From Hymenobacter lucidus (GTDB lineage Bacteria; Bacteroidota; Bacteroidia; Cytophagales; Hymenobacteraceae): a stretch of DNA of 64,000 bases. The stretch covers positions 62,001-126,000 of the forward strand of contig NZ_JAJADR010000002.1 of assembly GCF_020447265.1 (NCBI RefSeq), given 5' to 3'. The position numbers and the translations under genes are program-made. Each line of letters opens with the position of its first letter. Position 1 is the stretch's first letter. This document shows positions 33,753 through 41,078 of this stretch, one piece after another. Below the pieces are notes generated by a model. The model had not been told where the DNA came from, made no database searches, and was given only the letters and a program-made list of their open reading frames with translations.

Positions 33753-33760
33753 CAAAGCTA
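33753..33760 (-). promoter_or_regulatory. -7 promoter box of the aldolase gene
   Basis: TAGCTTTG on the minus strand, 28 bp upstream of the start codon at 33724, matches TAnnTTTG. Confidence 0.55.
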
Positions 33761-33805
33761 ACCGTTTGCCGGCAAATGCGGCGCGGGGAAGCGTTGGGGA
33801 CAGGA

Positions 33806-33905
33806 CAAAAAAATAGCGAGCCAAAATCGCACCGCTCAACCACTTACCCTTGCTACCTTCCGGTCCTGGGGGAGTTCAGCAGGAGCTGGTCGTTCTGACT
33901 CGCCG
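33806..33905 (-). ncRNA. ffs: Signal recognition particle RNA (small bacterial type)
   Basis: On the minus strand the domain IV hairpin is clear: CCAGGACCGGAAGGTAGCAA with the GGAA tetraloop and the asymmetric loop that binds Ffh. The terminal stem pairs GCGAGTC (33903-33897) with GGCTCGC (33822-33816), one G-U. A T7 tract at 33813-33806 ends it. About 90 nt, the usual size for the 4.5S class. It targets nascent membrane proteins to the translocon with Ffh and FtsY. Confidence 0.92.
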
Positions 33906-33908
33906 GTA

Positions 33909-33943
33909 CAAATATACGAGCCTTATTGAGCCGCACGCACAAA
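33909..33943 (-). promoter_or_regulatory. Promoter of the SRP RNA gene
   Basis: -7 box TATATTTG (33916-33909) and -33 box TTTG (33943-33940), 23 bp apart. Initiation would fall at about 33903, matching the 5' end of the RNA stem. The -33 box lies within the hairpin at 33937-33980. Confidence 0.75.
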
Positions 33944-33980
33944 TGGCGCTAAGATTTTTGTCTTAACGCCATTTATGTGC
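33937..33980. terminator. Inverted repeat between SRP RNA promoter and the next gene
   Basis: GCACAAATGGCGCTAAGA and TCTTAACGCCATTTATGTGC pair with one 2-base bulge and one mismatch. On the minus strand it could act as a second terminator behind 34018-34491 and insulate the SRP promoter. Confidence 0.6.
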
Positions 33981-33989
33981 AGAGTATCA

Positions 33990-34014
33990 GGGGCTTTATT
34001 TTTAAATAAGCCCC
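33990..34014 (-). terminator. Terminator-like hairpin after the CarboxypepD_reg gene
   Basis: GGGGCTTATTT on the minus strand pairs with AAATAAAGCCCC with a single-base bulge. It lies 3 bp after the stop codon at 34018. Confidence 0.7.
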
Positions 34015-34017
34015 ACT

Positions 34018-34491
34018 CTAGTGCTTCCAGGCCTTGTTGGCCGCCTTGCTTTGCTTCTTGAGCTGCCGCTCGTAATTCTCAATCGGGTCGAGGCGGAAGG
34101 TAGTGGGCTGCATTGTGTTGATGGGCAGCTGCAGTTCCTGGTAGCCCGCGTAGCTGGCCCGCAGCACCGGCGTAGCCGCCACCGACTGAATCATGAATTG
34201 CCCGTCGGCATTGGTAGTAATGACTTCGCCTTTCTCGGAAATGATGGTGGCGCCGGCCAGCGGCTCTCCTTCTTCGTTGAGTACATAGCCAGTCAGGGTT
34301 TTGACGACGGGTTTGGCTGCCACTGCTTTTTTGGGGGCCGCAGCTGCACTGGGTGCGGGGGCCAGCACTGCTATTTGCTCAGCCCCGGCCTTTGGCCGGG
34401 TTGCCGCTGATTTGGGGGCCGATTGGGCCATTCCTACTAATGGAAGAAAGAGGCAGGCGGCGCTGCACACAGAAAGGGTCAAGTGTTTCAT
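34018..34491 (-). CDS. Small exported CarboxypepD_reg-like domain protein
   Basis: A 157-residue exported protein: signal peptide (MKHLTLSVCSAACLFLPLVG, cut after AQS), an Ala-rich linker, and one carboxypeptidase regulatory-like beta-sandwich (TLTGYVLNEEGEPLAGATII, DGQFMIQSVAA, SYAGYQELQLPI). Such domains usually precede TonB-dependent receptors, but here the domain stands alone with a short basic tail (QLKKQSKAANKAWKH). It is similar in layout to 34710-35228, which suggests tandem duplication. Role unknown. Confidence 0.85.
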   Translation of the reverse strand: MKHLTLSVCSAACLFLPLVGMAQSAPKSAATRPKAGAEQIAVLAPAPSAAAAPKKAVAAKPVVKTLTGYVLNEEGEPLAGATIISEKGEVITTNADGQFMIQSVAATPVLRASYAGYQELQLPINTMQPTTFRLDPIENYERQLKKQSKAANKAWKH

Positions 34492-34627
34492 CCAGATGGG
34501 GTAAAATGAAAAACTATCTACCGGCCAGGCTTTCGGCGGGCAAATGACGCTCTTATACGGAAGGATTTGAATTATACACACAGGAAGTAGCAAAAATTCA
34601 TTTTCCGCCGCATATACTAAACGCTAG

Positions 34628-34661
34628 AAAGCCCCCGACTGATATAGCCGGGGGCTTTTTT
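34628..34661. terminator. Terminator-like hairpin after the second CarboxypepD_reg gene
   Basis: AAAGCCCCCGACT pairs across a short loop with AGCCGGGGGCTTTTTT, with a mismatch near the loop. It lies about 50 bp beyond the minus-strand stop codon at 34710; the longer T run is on the plus strand. Confidence 0.7.
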
Positions 34662-34709
34662 TAGGACCTTGACGCATTGCTGCCTAGCCTTATCTGGGGC
34701 GCAGCTGGC

Positions 34710-35228
34710 TTAGCGGCGGCTGATACGGTCCAGCTTCTTTTTGTTGCTGGCCGGTAGCAGCTGCACGGCCGTGGGCAGAAAGTTGCTGGCGCTGAGCTGC
34801 TGATCCTGGTAGCCGGCGTAGCTGAAAGTCAGCGTATTGACGCCGGCCGGGGCTTCCAGGCTGTATTCACCGTTGGCATCGGTAGTAGCAATGGAAGAGG
34901 CATCCTTCACGGGCGCATCCTTTATATAGACCACCACCCCGGCCATTGGCTTGTTTTCTTCGTCGAGCACTTTGCCTTTCACGGTAACGGTAGCAACAAC
35001 CTGCCGCGCCTCGGTGGCTGTGGTGGCAACCGCTGCTGGGGAATCGAGAGCGGTGGTTTCGGATGTGGTTGTGACCTCTTCAGCAGGCTTGGTATAGGGC
35101 GAGGCAGTCGAAGCGTGCTGGCTTACCGGCGTCGCTGTACCCGAGGCCGCCGGCGTGGATTGAGCCTGTACCGCCGCAGCGGAACCAAGCAGGCAAAACA
35201 GGCTGAATAAGCGTGAAACGTGGTTCAT
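34710..35228 (-). CDS. Small exported CarboxypepD_reg-like domain protein, paralogue
   Basis: A 172-residue exported protein with a signal peptide (ends AVQAQS), a Thr/Ala/Ser/Pro-rich linker of about 60 residues, and one carboxypeptidase regulatory-like domain (VTVKGKVLDEENKPMAGVVV, DANGEYSLEAPAG, FSYAGYQDQQLS). The layout and the GYQ(E/D)(L/Q)QL stretch match the 157-residue neighbour, so the pair likely arose by duplication. No barrel or enzyme domain follows. A basic C-terminus (KKKLDRISRR) ends both types. Role unknown. Confidence 0.85.
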   Translation of the reverse strand: MNHVSRLFSLFCLLGSAAAVQAQSTPAASGTATPVSQHASTASPYTKPAEEVTTTSETTALDSPAAVATTATEARQVVATVTVKGKVLDEENKPMAGVVVYIKDAPVKDASSIATTDANGEYSLEAPAGVNTLTFSYAGYQDQQLSASNFLPTAVQLLPASNKKKLDRISRR

Positions 35229-35464
35229 GACAAAAGGCGTTAGTGGATTCCCGTCAAAGATGCGCTGGTTACCACCATTGTGAAAGGCGCAAACGCTGCT
35301 AGCTGTGATTGTAACAATACCCTTTATTACATAGGAAAAAACCTATTAAAGTCTGCCCGTTTGCTTAACTGAGCACTCGAACCATGCCTATTACCCGGCG
35401 TTTGTGACATGAATTGCCGCCGACCGGCTGATGATACTCCCGGCAAAGGATAACACGGCAGGGC

Positions 35465-35495
35465 TTTGCTCGCGTGCTAGTGCTCCTTACCTTTG
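35465..35495 (+). promoter_or_regulatory. Promoter of guaA
   Basis: TTTG (35465-35468), 19 bp, TACCTTTG (35488-35495): a full match to the Bacteroidota consensus. The -7 box ends only 3 bp before the guaA ATG at 35499, so transcription would start at or inside the start codon, implying a leaderless or near-leaderless message unless an unseen promoter lies upstream. Confidence 0.75.
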
Positions 35496-35498
35496 CCC

Positions 35499-37031
35499 AT
35501 GCCTCAACAAATTCTGATTCTCGATTTTGGCTCCCAGTACACGCAGCTCATTGCCCGGCGCATCCGGGAATTGAACGTCTACTGCGAGATTCACCCCTAT
35601 ACCAGCGCCCCGGACCTCACTGAGGACATCCGGGGCGTTGTGCTTTCGGGCTCGCCCTGCTCGGTGCGCGACCCGGAGGCGCCCAACCCCGATTTGAGCC
35701 GCTACCTGGGCCGCGTGCCGGTGCTGGGCGTGTGCTACGGGGCCCAGCTGCTGGCCCAGCAAAATGGTGGCGAAGTGCTGCCCGCTACCATCCGCGAATA
35801 CGGCCGCGCCCGCCTCAGCCACCTCGACGACAGCAACCCGCTGATGCGCGAGCTGACCAGCGGCTCGCAGGTGTGGATGTCGCACGGCGACACGATTCAG
35901 ACACTGCCCAACGGCTTCGACATTATTGCTAGCACCCCGGAAGTGGCCGTAGCCGCCTACCGCGTGCAGGGCCAACCCACCTACGGCATCCAGTTTCACC
36001 CCGAGGTAACGCACTCTACGGAGGGCAAGCTGCTGATGCGCAACTTCGTAGTGGATATCTGCGGCTGCGACCAAAGCTGGACTCCCGAACACTTCGTGGA
36101 TAGTATGGTGCTGGCTTTGCAAAACACCATTGGCCCCGACGACAAGGTTATTCTGGGCCTTTCGGGCGGCGTCGATTCGAGTGTGGCGGCGCTGCTGCTG
36201 CACCGGGCCATCGGGCCGCGCTTGCACGGTATTTTCGTGAACAACGGGCTGCTGCGCAAAGACGAGTACGAGAGCGTGCTGCACTCTTATAAGGACCTGG
36301 GCCTGAACGTGCGCGGCGTGGATGCTTCCCGGGAGTTCTACGCGGCCCTGGCCGGCATCTCCGACCCGGAGCTGAAGCGCAAGGCCATCGGGCGCACCTT
36401 CATCGAGATATTCGACCAGGAAGCCCAGAAGGTGGAAGGAGCCCGCTGGTTGGCTCAGGGCACCATTTATCCGGATGTCATCGAGTCGGTGTCGGTGAAA
36501 GGGCCGGCCGTGACCATCAAGAGCCACCACAACGTGGGCGGGCTGCCGGAGAAGATGAACCTAAAAATCGTGGAGCCGCTGCGGGCCTTGTTCAAGGACG
36601 AGGTACGGCAAGTGGGCGATGCGCTAGCCTTGCCCCACAACATTCTGCACCGTCACCCTTTCCCCGGCCCCGGCCTGGGCATCCGCATTCTGGGCGACAT
36701 CACGCCCCACAAAGTAGACCTGCTGCAGCGCGCTGACGCTATTTTCATCGACGGCCTGCGCGAATTCGGCCTCTATGAGCAGGTATGGCAGGCCGGCGTG
36801 ATGCTGCTGCCCATCCAGAGTGTGGGCGTGATGGGCGACGAGCGGACCTACGAGCAAGTAGTAGCCCTGCGCGCCGTGACCAGCGTGGATGGCATGACGG
36901 CCGACTGGGCCCACCTCCCCTACGATTTCCTGGCCCACGTGTCCAACAAAATTATCAACCAGGTGCGCGGCATCAACCGCGTAGTGTACGACATCAGCTC
37001 CAAGCCGCCGGCCACGATTGAGTGGGAATAA
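35499..37031 (+). CDS. guaA: GMP synthase (glutamine-hydrolysing)
   Basis: A 510-residue enzyme converting XMP to GMP with ATP and glutamine in purine synthesis. Residues 1-190 are the class I glutaminase ([24 protein letters not shown] with the catalytic Cys, FHPEVTHS with His-Glu). Next come the ATP-pyrophosphatase domain ([20 protein letters not shown]-loop) and the C-terminal dimerisation domain ending PPATIEWE, the standard GuaA terminus. Length is normal. ATG 35499 is preferred to the TTG two codons upstream, which falls inside the promoter box. Confidence 0.97.
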   Translation: MPQQILILDFGSQYTQLIARRIRELNVYCEIHPYTSAPDLTEDIRGVVLSGSPCSVRDPEAPNPDLSRYLGRVPVLGVCYGAQLLAQQNGGEVLPATIREYGRARLSHLDDSNPLMRELTSGSQVWMSHGDTIQTLPNGFDIIASTPEVAVAAYRVQGQPTYGIQFHPEVTHSTEGKLLMRNFVVDICGCDQSWTPEHFVDSMVLALQNTIGPDDKVILGLSGGVDSSVAALLLHRAIGPRLHGIFVNNGLLRKDEYESVLHSYKDLGLNVRGVDASREFYAALAGISDPELKRKAIGRTFIEIFDQEAQKVEGARWLAQGTIYPDVIESVSVKGPAVTIKSHHNVGGLPEKMNLKIVEPLRALFKDEVRQVGDALALPHNILHRHPFPGPGLGIRILGDITPHKVDLLQRADAIFIDGLREFGLYEQVWQAGVMLLPIQSVGVMGDERTYEQVVALRAVTSVDGMTADWAHLPYDFLAHVSNKIINQVRGINRVVYDISSKPPATIEWE

Positions 37032-37090
37032 TGCCTGAACCAAGGATTCGGCGGATTTTGCAGACGATTGTTTTCCTGTTTTTTTAGCGC

Positions 37091-37122
37091 AAAAGCCGCT
37101 TCGGTTACCCGAAGCGGCTTTT
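37091..37122 (+). terminator. Rho-independent terminator after guaA
   Basis: AAAAGCCGCTTCGG pairs with CCGAAGCGGCTTTT around a four-base loop, 60 bp past the stop codon. Confidence 0.9.
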
Positions 37123-37163
37123 GCTGTATTGGGGCGCTGTGCTTTTTCCGCCGCTGCTGCTCT

Positions 37164-37171
37164 TACTTTTG
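37164..37171 (+). promoter_or_regulatory. -7 promoter box of the small membrane protein gene
   Basis: TACTTTTG, 24 bp before the ATG at 37196, matches TAnnTTTG and supports that start over one at 37121. Confidence 0.55.
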
Positions 37172-37195
37172 TTCCAACTTTATAAATACGCTTTT

Positions 37196-37384
37196 ATGCT
37201 GTTTTTCGCCCTAATTGTTGCCCTTATCAGCTTGTGGCTGGCCTGGCCGGGCTTGCAGCGCCCGGCTGCCGCTTCGCCGCTGGGCTACACCCTGCGCTGG
37301 GTGTTATTTGGCCTGCTGGCCGGCAGTGCGGTGTTTCTGCTGTATCTGTTCTACGGCTTGCGCACCGGGGCGCAGGCGCACTAG
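37196..37384 (+). CDS. Small two-helix membrane protein, unknown function
   Basis: A 62-residue hydrophobic protein with two membrane segments (FFALIVALISLWLAW, about residues 3-17, and WVLFGLLAGSAVFLLYLFY, about 37-55) joined by a short Pro/Ala loop, with a basic-polar tail. It resembles small uncharacterised membrane proteins common in Hymenobacteraceae-type genomes. The frame is open to 37121, but the promoter box at 37164 lies inside that extension. It converges on the DUF4153 gene 24 bp away. Confidence 0.65.
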   Translation: MLFFALIVALISLWLAWPGLQRPAAASPLGYTLRWVLFGLLAGSAVFLLYLFYGLRTGAQAH

Positions 37385-37408
37385 TCGGCACCTGCAACGG
37401 CCCCAGTC

Positions 37409-39283
37409 TTAAGGGCGCAACTCCAGCAAGGCTTGCCCCTCAATATCGTAGGATGCAGTATCCTGCCGCTGACGGCGCATTATTTCCTGCAGGAATACGG
37501 TGAGACTGGCCCTGGGCGTCGTAGCGCGTAGCGTCAGGGTGGGGTTGGGTACTTCCACCCATTGCTGCCGGTTGCGGCCGTGCACGCGAGCCAGCGAATC
37601 GGCCACGGTGCCCAAATCGACGCTCAGCTGCCGCTGCCAGGTGCCATCGGCGCGCTGCTGTTCCAGCCACAGGTCGTGCCCCTGGTTTTCGGTGCGCACC
37701 CGGAATATGCCTTCCTGAGCCGTTATCTCCAGGTTTAGGTCGTGCTCATTATAGCTATACGAGCTGATGGACGACAGCCAGTAGCGCCCCCCACCCAGCT
37801 TCTGAAACTCGGGCCGCCCGGTGTGAAATCGGACCGACAGCTCTTTGGACTCGTTCAGATTGTAGGGATTGTAGATCGGAATACCGCTCAGGCCCGCGAG
37901 CCGGTCGGTAGCCCAGTCCCGCTGTTGCCAGCTACGCAACTGCTGCAACGAATCGGGCGGGGCCAGGCTGGCAGTGAAGTAGGGCTGCAGACGCTCTAGG
38001 GCATTACGCTTACTGAAATACTCGAAGATGGAGCTGATGCGCTGCTTGGTGGGCCGCGACATATTGGGCACCCGCTGCGCGGCGCTGTCCAGCTTGCCGT
38101 TGCGGAGCCGCGGGTACTGCGCCATCAGTTCCCGCAGCTGCCCCAGCTGGCTGCGCTCCGATATGGCGAAGGCACCCCAGGGTCCGCCGGCGGCTACCAG
38201 CGCCACCAGGGCCAGGGAAGCCGGAATCCAGATGATGCCCTGGCCGCGGCGCATCAGGAAATAAATGGCTACCAGGGCCAGCCACCCGGCCAGAATCAGC
38301 ACGAAATAGCGTTCTTCGGTGAGGCCGTACTGCCGCACCCGGGTACCGATGGCTACGGCCAGCAAGCCCAGCAGCGGAAATAGGGCCCGGTAAAACCAGC
38401 GCGCGAAGGTGCGAATCCAGGTATTTTCGGCCGCGTGGCGGATGGGGTGAATCAAAAGCAGGGCGAAGATGCCGGCCACCGAAAAGGCCAATACTAACAA
38501 CGACACCCATCCTTTGGGCAGCTGCCACTGCCCCAGAATGCGGCCCAGATAGGCATACAAAATGCCCAGATAGAGCACCACCAGGGGCAGCAGCACAAAT
38601 TGGGTAAACATCTTCAGTCCCTTTGGGTAGGGCGCTTCCTGCTCCAAAGCGGCAAAATCGGCGGGCACGCCGGCCAGGAAAAACCAGGTATTGAACACCG
38701 TGCCTAGTACCGTGAACAGGTGCTCGTAGCTATGCTCGCCCAGCTTAATATCAAACAGATTCTCCACCGCCAGCATGGCCAGCGCGCACCCCGCATACAG
38801 CACGCCCGAGTAGAGGCCGGCCGTGAGAATGCGCAGAAACAGGGTTTCGTTGTAGCGCCAGAAACCGGGCGTATCGGCCTGGCGGCGCAGTTCGGGCAGA
38901 TACGGCACCGCGGCTACCAGCAGGTGCAGCGCCAACAGCAACAGCAGCAGGCGCAGGCTCCAGACGGTATCGGGCTCGGCGGGGCAGACGGCGTACCACA
39001 GCGCCAGCAAAGCCAGGGCCGCGGCCTGCCCCGCCAGCGCGGCCCAGCGCGGCCAGCGGTAACGCTCGGCGGCCAGAGCGACGCACAAGGTAAGCGCGAG
39101 GCCCAGCCCGGCCGCCGACACCACCGGAAATAGCCAGGCCAGCTCTTTTTCTTCCTCGGAGCTGAGGCGCTGCCAATAAATACCGACCACGCACAGCACC
39201 AGGCTACTCAGCAGGGTAAGGGGAAAGCGGCGCACCACGCGGGCGGCCTCGGCAACGACACGTTGCAAAGAGGGAAGAGCCAT
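37409..39283 (-). CDS. DUF4153 family membrane protein
   Basis: A 624-residue protein. The N-terminal 400 residues contain about 11-12 membrane segments (for example LTLLSSLVLCVVGIYW, LRLLLLLLALHLLVAAVPYL, GWVSLLVLAFSVAGIFALLL, FVLILAGWLALVAIYFL), matching DUF4153. The C-terminal 220 residues are soluble and charged, containing NMSRPTKQRISSIFEYFSKR and a beta-rich end with EGQALLELRP-like sequence, and probably lie in the periplasm. The role of the family is unknown. ATG 39283 (MALPSLQRVVAEAARVV) is chosen as the natural start before the first membrane helix; the frame upstream has no family resemblance. Confidence 0.82.
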   Translation of the reverse strand: MALPSLQRVVAEAARVVRRFPLTLLSSLVLCVVGIYWQRLSSEEEKELAWLFPVVSAAGLGLALTLCVALAAERYRWPRWAALAGQAAALALLALWYAVCPAEPDTVWSLRLLLLLLALHLLVAAVPYLPELRRQADTPGFWRYNETLFLRILTAGLYSGVLYAGCALAMLAVENLFDIKLGEHSYEHLFTVLGTVFNTWFFLAGVPADFAALEQEAPYPKGLKMFTQFVLLPLVVLYLGILYAYLGRILGQWQLPKGWVSLLVLAFSVAGIFALLLIHPIRHAAENTWIRTFARWFYRALFPLLGLLAVAIGTRVRQYGLTEERYFVLILAGWLALVAIYFLMRRGQGIIWIPASLALVALVAAGGPWGAFAISERSQLGQLRELMAQYPRLRNGKLDSAAQRVPNMSRPTKQRISSIFEYFSKRNALERLQPYFTASLAPPDSLQQLRSWQQRDWATDRLAGLSGIPIYNPYNLNESKELSVRFHTGRPEFQKLGGGRYWLSSISSYSYNEHDLNLEITAQEGIFRVRTENQGHDLWLEQQRADGTWQRQLSVDLGTVADSLARVHGRNRQQWVEVPNPTLTLRATTPRASLTVFLQEIMRRQRQDTASYDIEGQALLELRP

Positions 39284-39393
39284 TAGGAATATTGAATATT
39301 GAGGCAAGAAACAGCTTTCCCGGCAGTTCCCATCCTTGCAGCTCATCAATTCGGGTATGCCGCCCACGCCGGCCTTGGTTTACCCCATTCCCT

Positions 39394-39401
39394 TATCTTT
39401 G
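39394..39401 (+). promoter_or_regulatory. -7 promoter box of the 39447 gene
   Basis: TATCTTTG, 45 bp before the start codon, matches TAnnTTTG. Confidence 0.6.
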
Positions 39402-39446
39402 CCCCGGTGCCGCGTATTGGCAATCCCCTTTTTTGTCCGCTGACAA

Positions 39447-40184
39447 ATGCTTGATACCCCACTGCGGGTTTGGCGACGCTTACTGCTCGCCTCCTTTCTC
39501 TTCCTAGCCAGTTTATTGGCCCAGTCCCAGCACCACTCCGCCCCCACCGCCGGCCCCGACCAGCCCGGGGTGCATGGCATGCTGGTTTTTGGCAACCACC
39601 GCGTTTATGCTTCCCATCTGCCCATGTTTCGCAGCCCGCACCACTACCAGGTGCTGCTGGAGCTGACGCTCAGCGACTCAACTAAAGCGGCCTACAAAAG
39701 CAGCCAGCAGCAATTTCCCGGCGAAACCGTGTATACCCTGGAGCCCGAGCCGTTTGTGCTCCCCGACATGCTCCGCCAGCCCCGGCCGTTCCGGGCTACG
39801 CTCTACCGGGGGCATTTTGAGCGGGGCGGCACGGCCATTGCCCGCCACGTCACGGTCCAGATCCGGCAAGTGTTGTACGCTGAAAAGCTGGAAGCGCGGC
39901 GCATGGCTAAGCCGGCTCTGCTCATCATCGGGGAAGAGCCGCTGATGTTTGCCATCCACCGCATTGCCCGCCAGCCCGATTTCGACCAGGTAGTGGCCCT
40001 GCAGGTACCGAGCTACGTTGGTATCAGAAAGGCGCCCCCGCTCCTGCAGATTGTGCCCGCCAAGGCCGCCCGGCGCCCCCTCAAACCAGGGCACGTCATC
40101 AATATCAAGGCCCAGCCGAAGCTGGCGGAGCAGCAGCTGACGGTAACTCGCAGTGTGTATCTGGAACACGCCGACCTGCGGTAG
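39447..40184 (+). CDS. Exported protein of unknown function
   Basis: A 245-residue protein with a signal peptide (RRLLLASFLFLASLLAQSQ) and a His-rich start to the mature chain. The main part is beta-rich with GMLVFGNHRVYASHLPMF, HHYQVLLELTL and FVLPDMLRQPRPFRATLYRG. I recall similar sequences only as uncharacterised exported proteins. The His-containing segment HLPMFRSPHHYQ could bind metal, but this is a guess. It is followed after 2 bp by the glutamine amidotransferase gene, so the two are co-transcribed. Confidence 0.6.
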   Translation: MLDTPLRVWRRLLLASFLFLASLLAQSQHHSAPTAGPDQPGVHGMLVFGNHRVYASHLPMFRSPHHYQVLLELTLSDSTKAAYKSSQQQFPGETVYTLEPEPFVLPDMLRQPRPFRATLYRGHFERGGTAIARHVTVQIRQVLYAEKLEARRMAKPALLIIGEEPLMFAIHRIARQPDFDQVVALQVPSYVGIRKAPPLLQIVPAKAARRPLKPGHVINIKAQPKLAEQQLTVTRSVYLEHADLR

Positions 40185-40186
40185 CC

Positions 40187-40894
40187 ATGCGCATTCACTG
40201 CCTGCAGCACGCCGCTTTCGAAACGCCCGGCACCATTCTGGAATGGGCCGCCCGGCACGACCATTGCTGGTCGTACACCCGACTCTACGAGCCACAGCCG
40301 CAGTTTCCGCCCCTGACTGGGTTCGACTGGCTCCTGATTCTGGGTGGGGCCATGGGCGTGCGGGAAGAAGACCGGTATCCGTGGCTGAAACCCGAAAAGG
40401 AGTTTATCAAGGCCACCATTGAAAGCGGCAAAATCGTGCTGGGCATCTGCCTGGGGGCGCAGCTGCTGGCCGAGGCTCTGGGCGCCGACGTGTACCCTAA
40501 CCCCGTACCTGAAATCGGCTTTTGGCCCATCCATCCCACGCCCGCGGCGGCGACCCACCCGCTTTTCGGGCACCTCACCGGCCCGCTTACCGTGCTGCAC
40601 TGGCACGCCGACACGTTTACCCTACCCGTTGGGGCCATGGCGTTGGCTTCGTCGGCAGCCTGTGCCCAGCAGGCATTTGTGGCCGATGGCCGGCTCGTGG
40701 GCCTGCAGTTTCACCCTGAGCTGACGCCCGAGCTGCTACACGCCATGCTGCACCACGATGGCCACGAGTTGGTGCCAGGAGCCTGGGTGCAGCCCGCTGA
40801 CCTTGTACACCAGCAAGCAGTTGAGCTGGCGGCCGGGCAGGCGTTTTTGTTCCAACTGCTCGATCAGCTGGCCTTGCGGCAGGCGAACTTCTGA
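40187..40894 (+). CDS. Class I glutamine amidotransferase-like protein
   Basis: A 235-residue stand-alone glutaminase-fold protein. GICLGAQLLAEALGA carries the nucleophile Cys (about residue 89), LQFHPELTPE the His-Glu pair, and LLILGGAMGV the oxyanion region. Similar proteins are annotated as GMP synthase-like amidotransferases or gamma-glutamyl hydrolases acting on polyamines or peptides; no synthetase domain is attached. The substrate is unknown. It starts 2 bp after the upstream exported protein gene, suggesting translational coupling. Confidence 0.85.
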   Translation: MRIHCLQHAAFETPGTILEWAARHDHCWSYTRLYEPQPQFPPLTGFDWLLILGGAMGVREEDRYPWLKPEKEFIKATIESGKIVLGICLGAQLLAEALGADVYPNPVPEIGFWPIHPTPAAATHPLFGHLTGPLTVLHWHADTFTLPVGAMALASSAACAQQAFVADGRLVGLQFHPELTPELLHAMLHHDGHELVPGAWVQPADLVHQQAVELAAGQAFLFQLLDQLALRQANF

Positions 40895-41002
40895 TAGCAC
40901 TGGCCGGTAGTGGCGTACCCCCGGCCGAGCTTGTTTCTACATTCTGGTTGGGAAGCAGCCGGACCGGCAGCCGTTCCCCATATCTTCCCCGCCGATCCTG
41001 CG

Positions 41003-41010
41003 TACCTTTG
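41003..41010 (+). promoter_or_regulatory. -7 promoter box of the 41079 gene
   Basis: TACCTTTG matches TAnnTTTG. An ATG at 41016 follows at once, but the signal peptide start is at 41079. Confidence 0.6.
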
Positions 41011-41078
41011 CCCGAATGCAGCCGCAGGCCCTGGGCCGGGCTTCTCCCGTTTTAAACCAAACTCCCCGGCCCTCGGCT

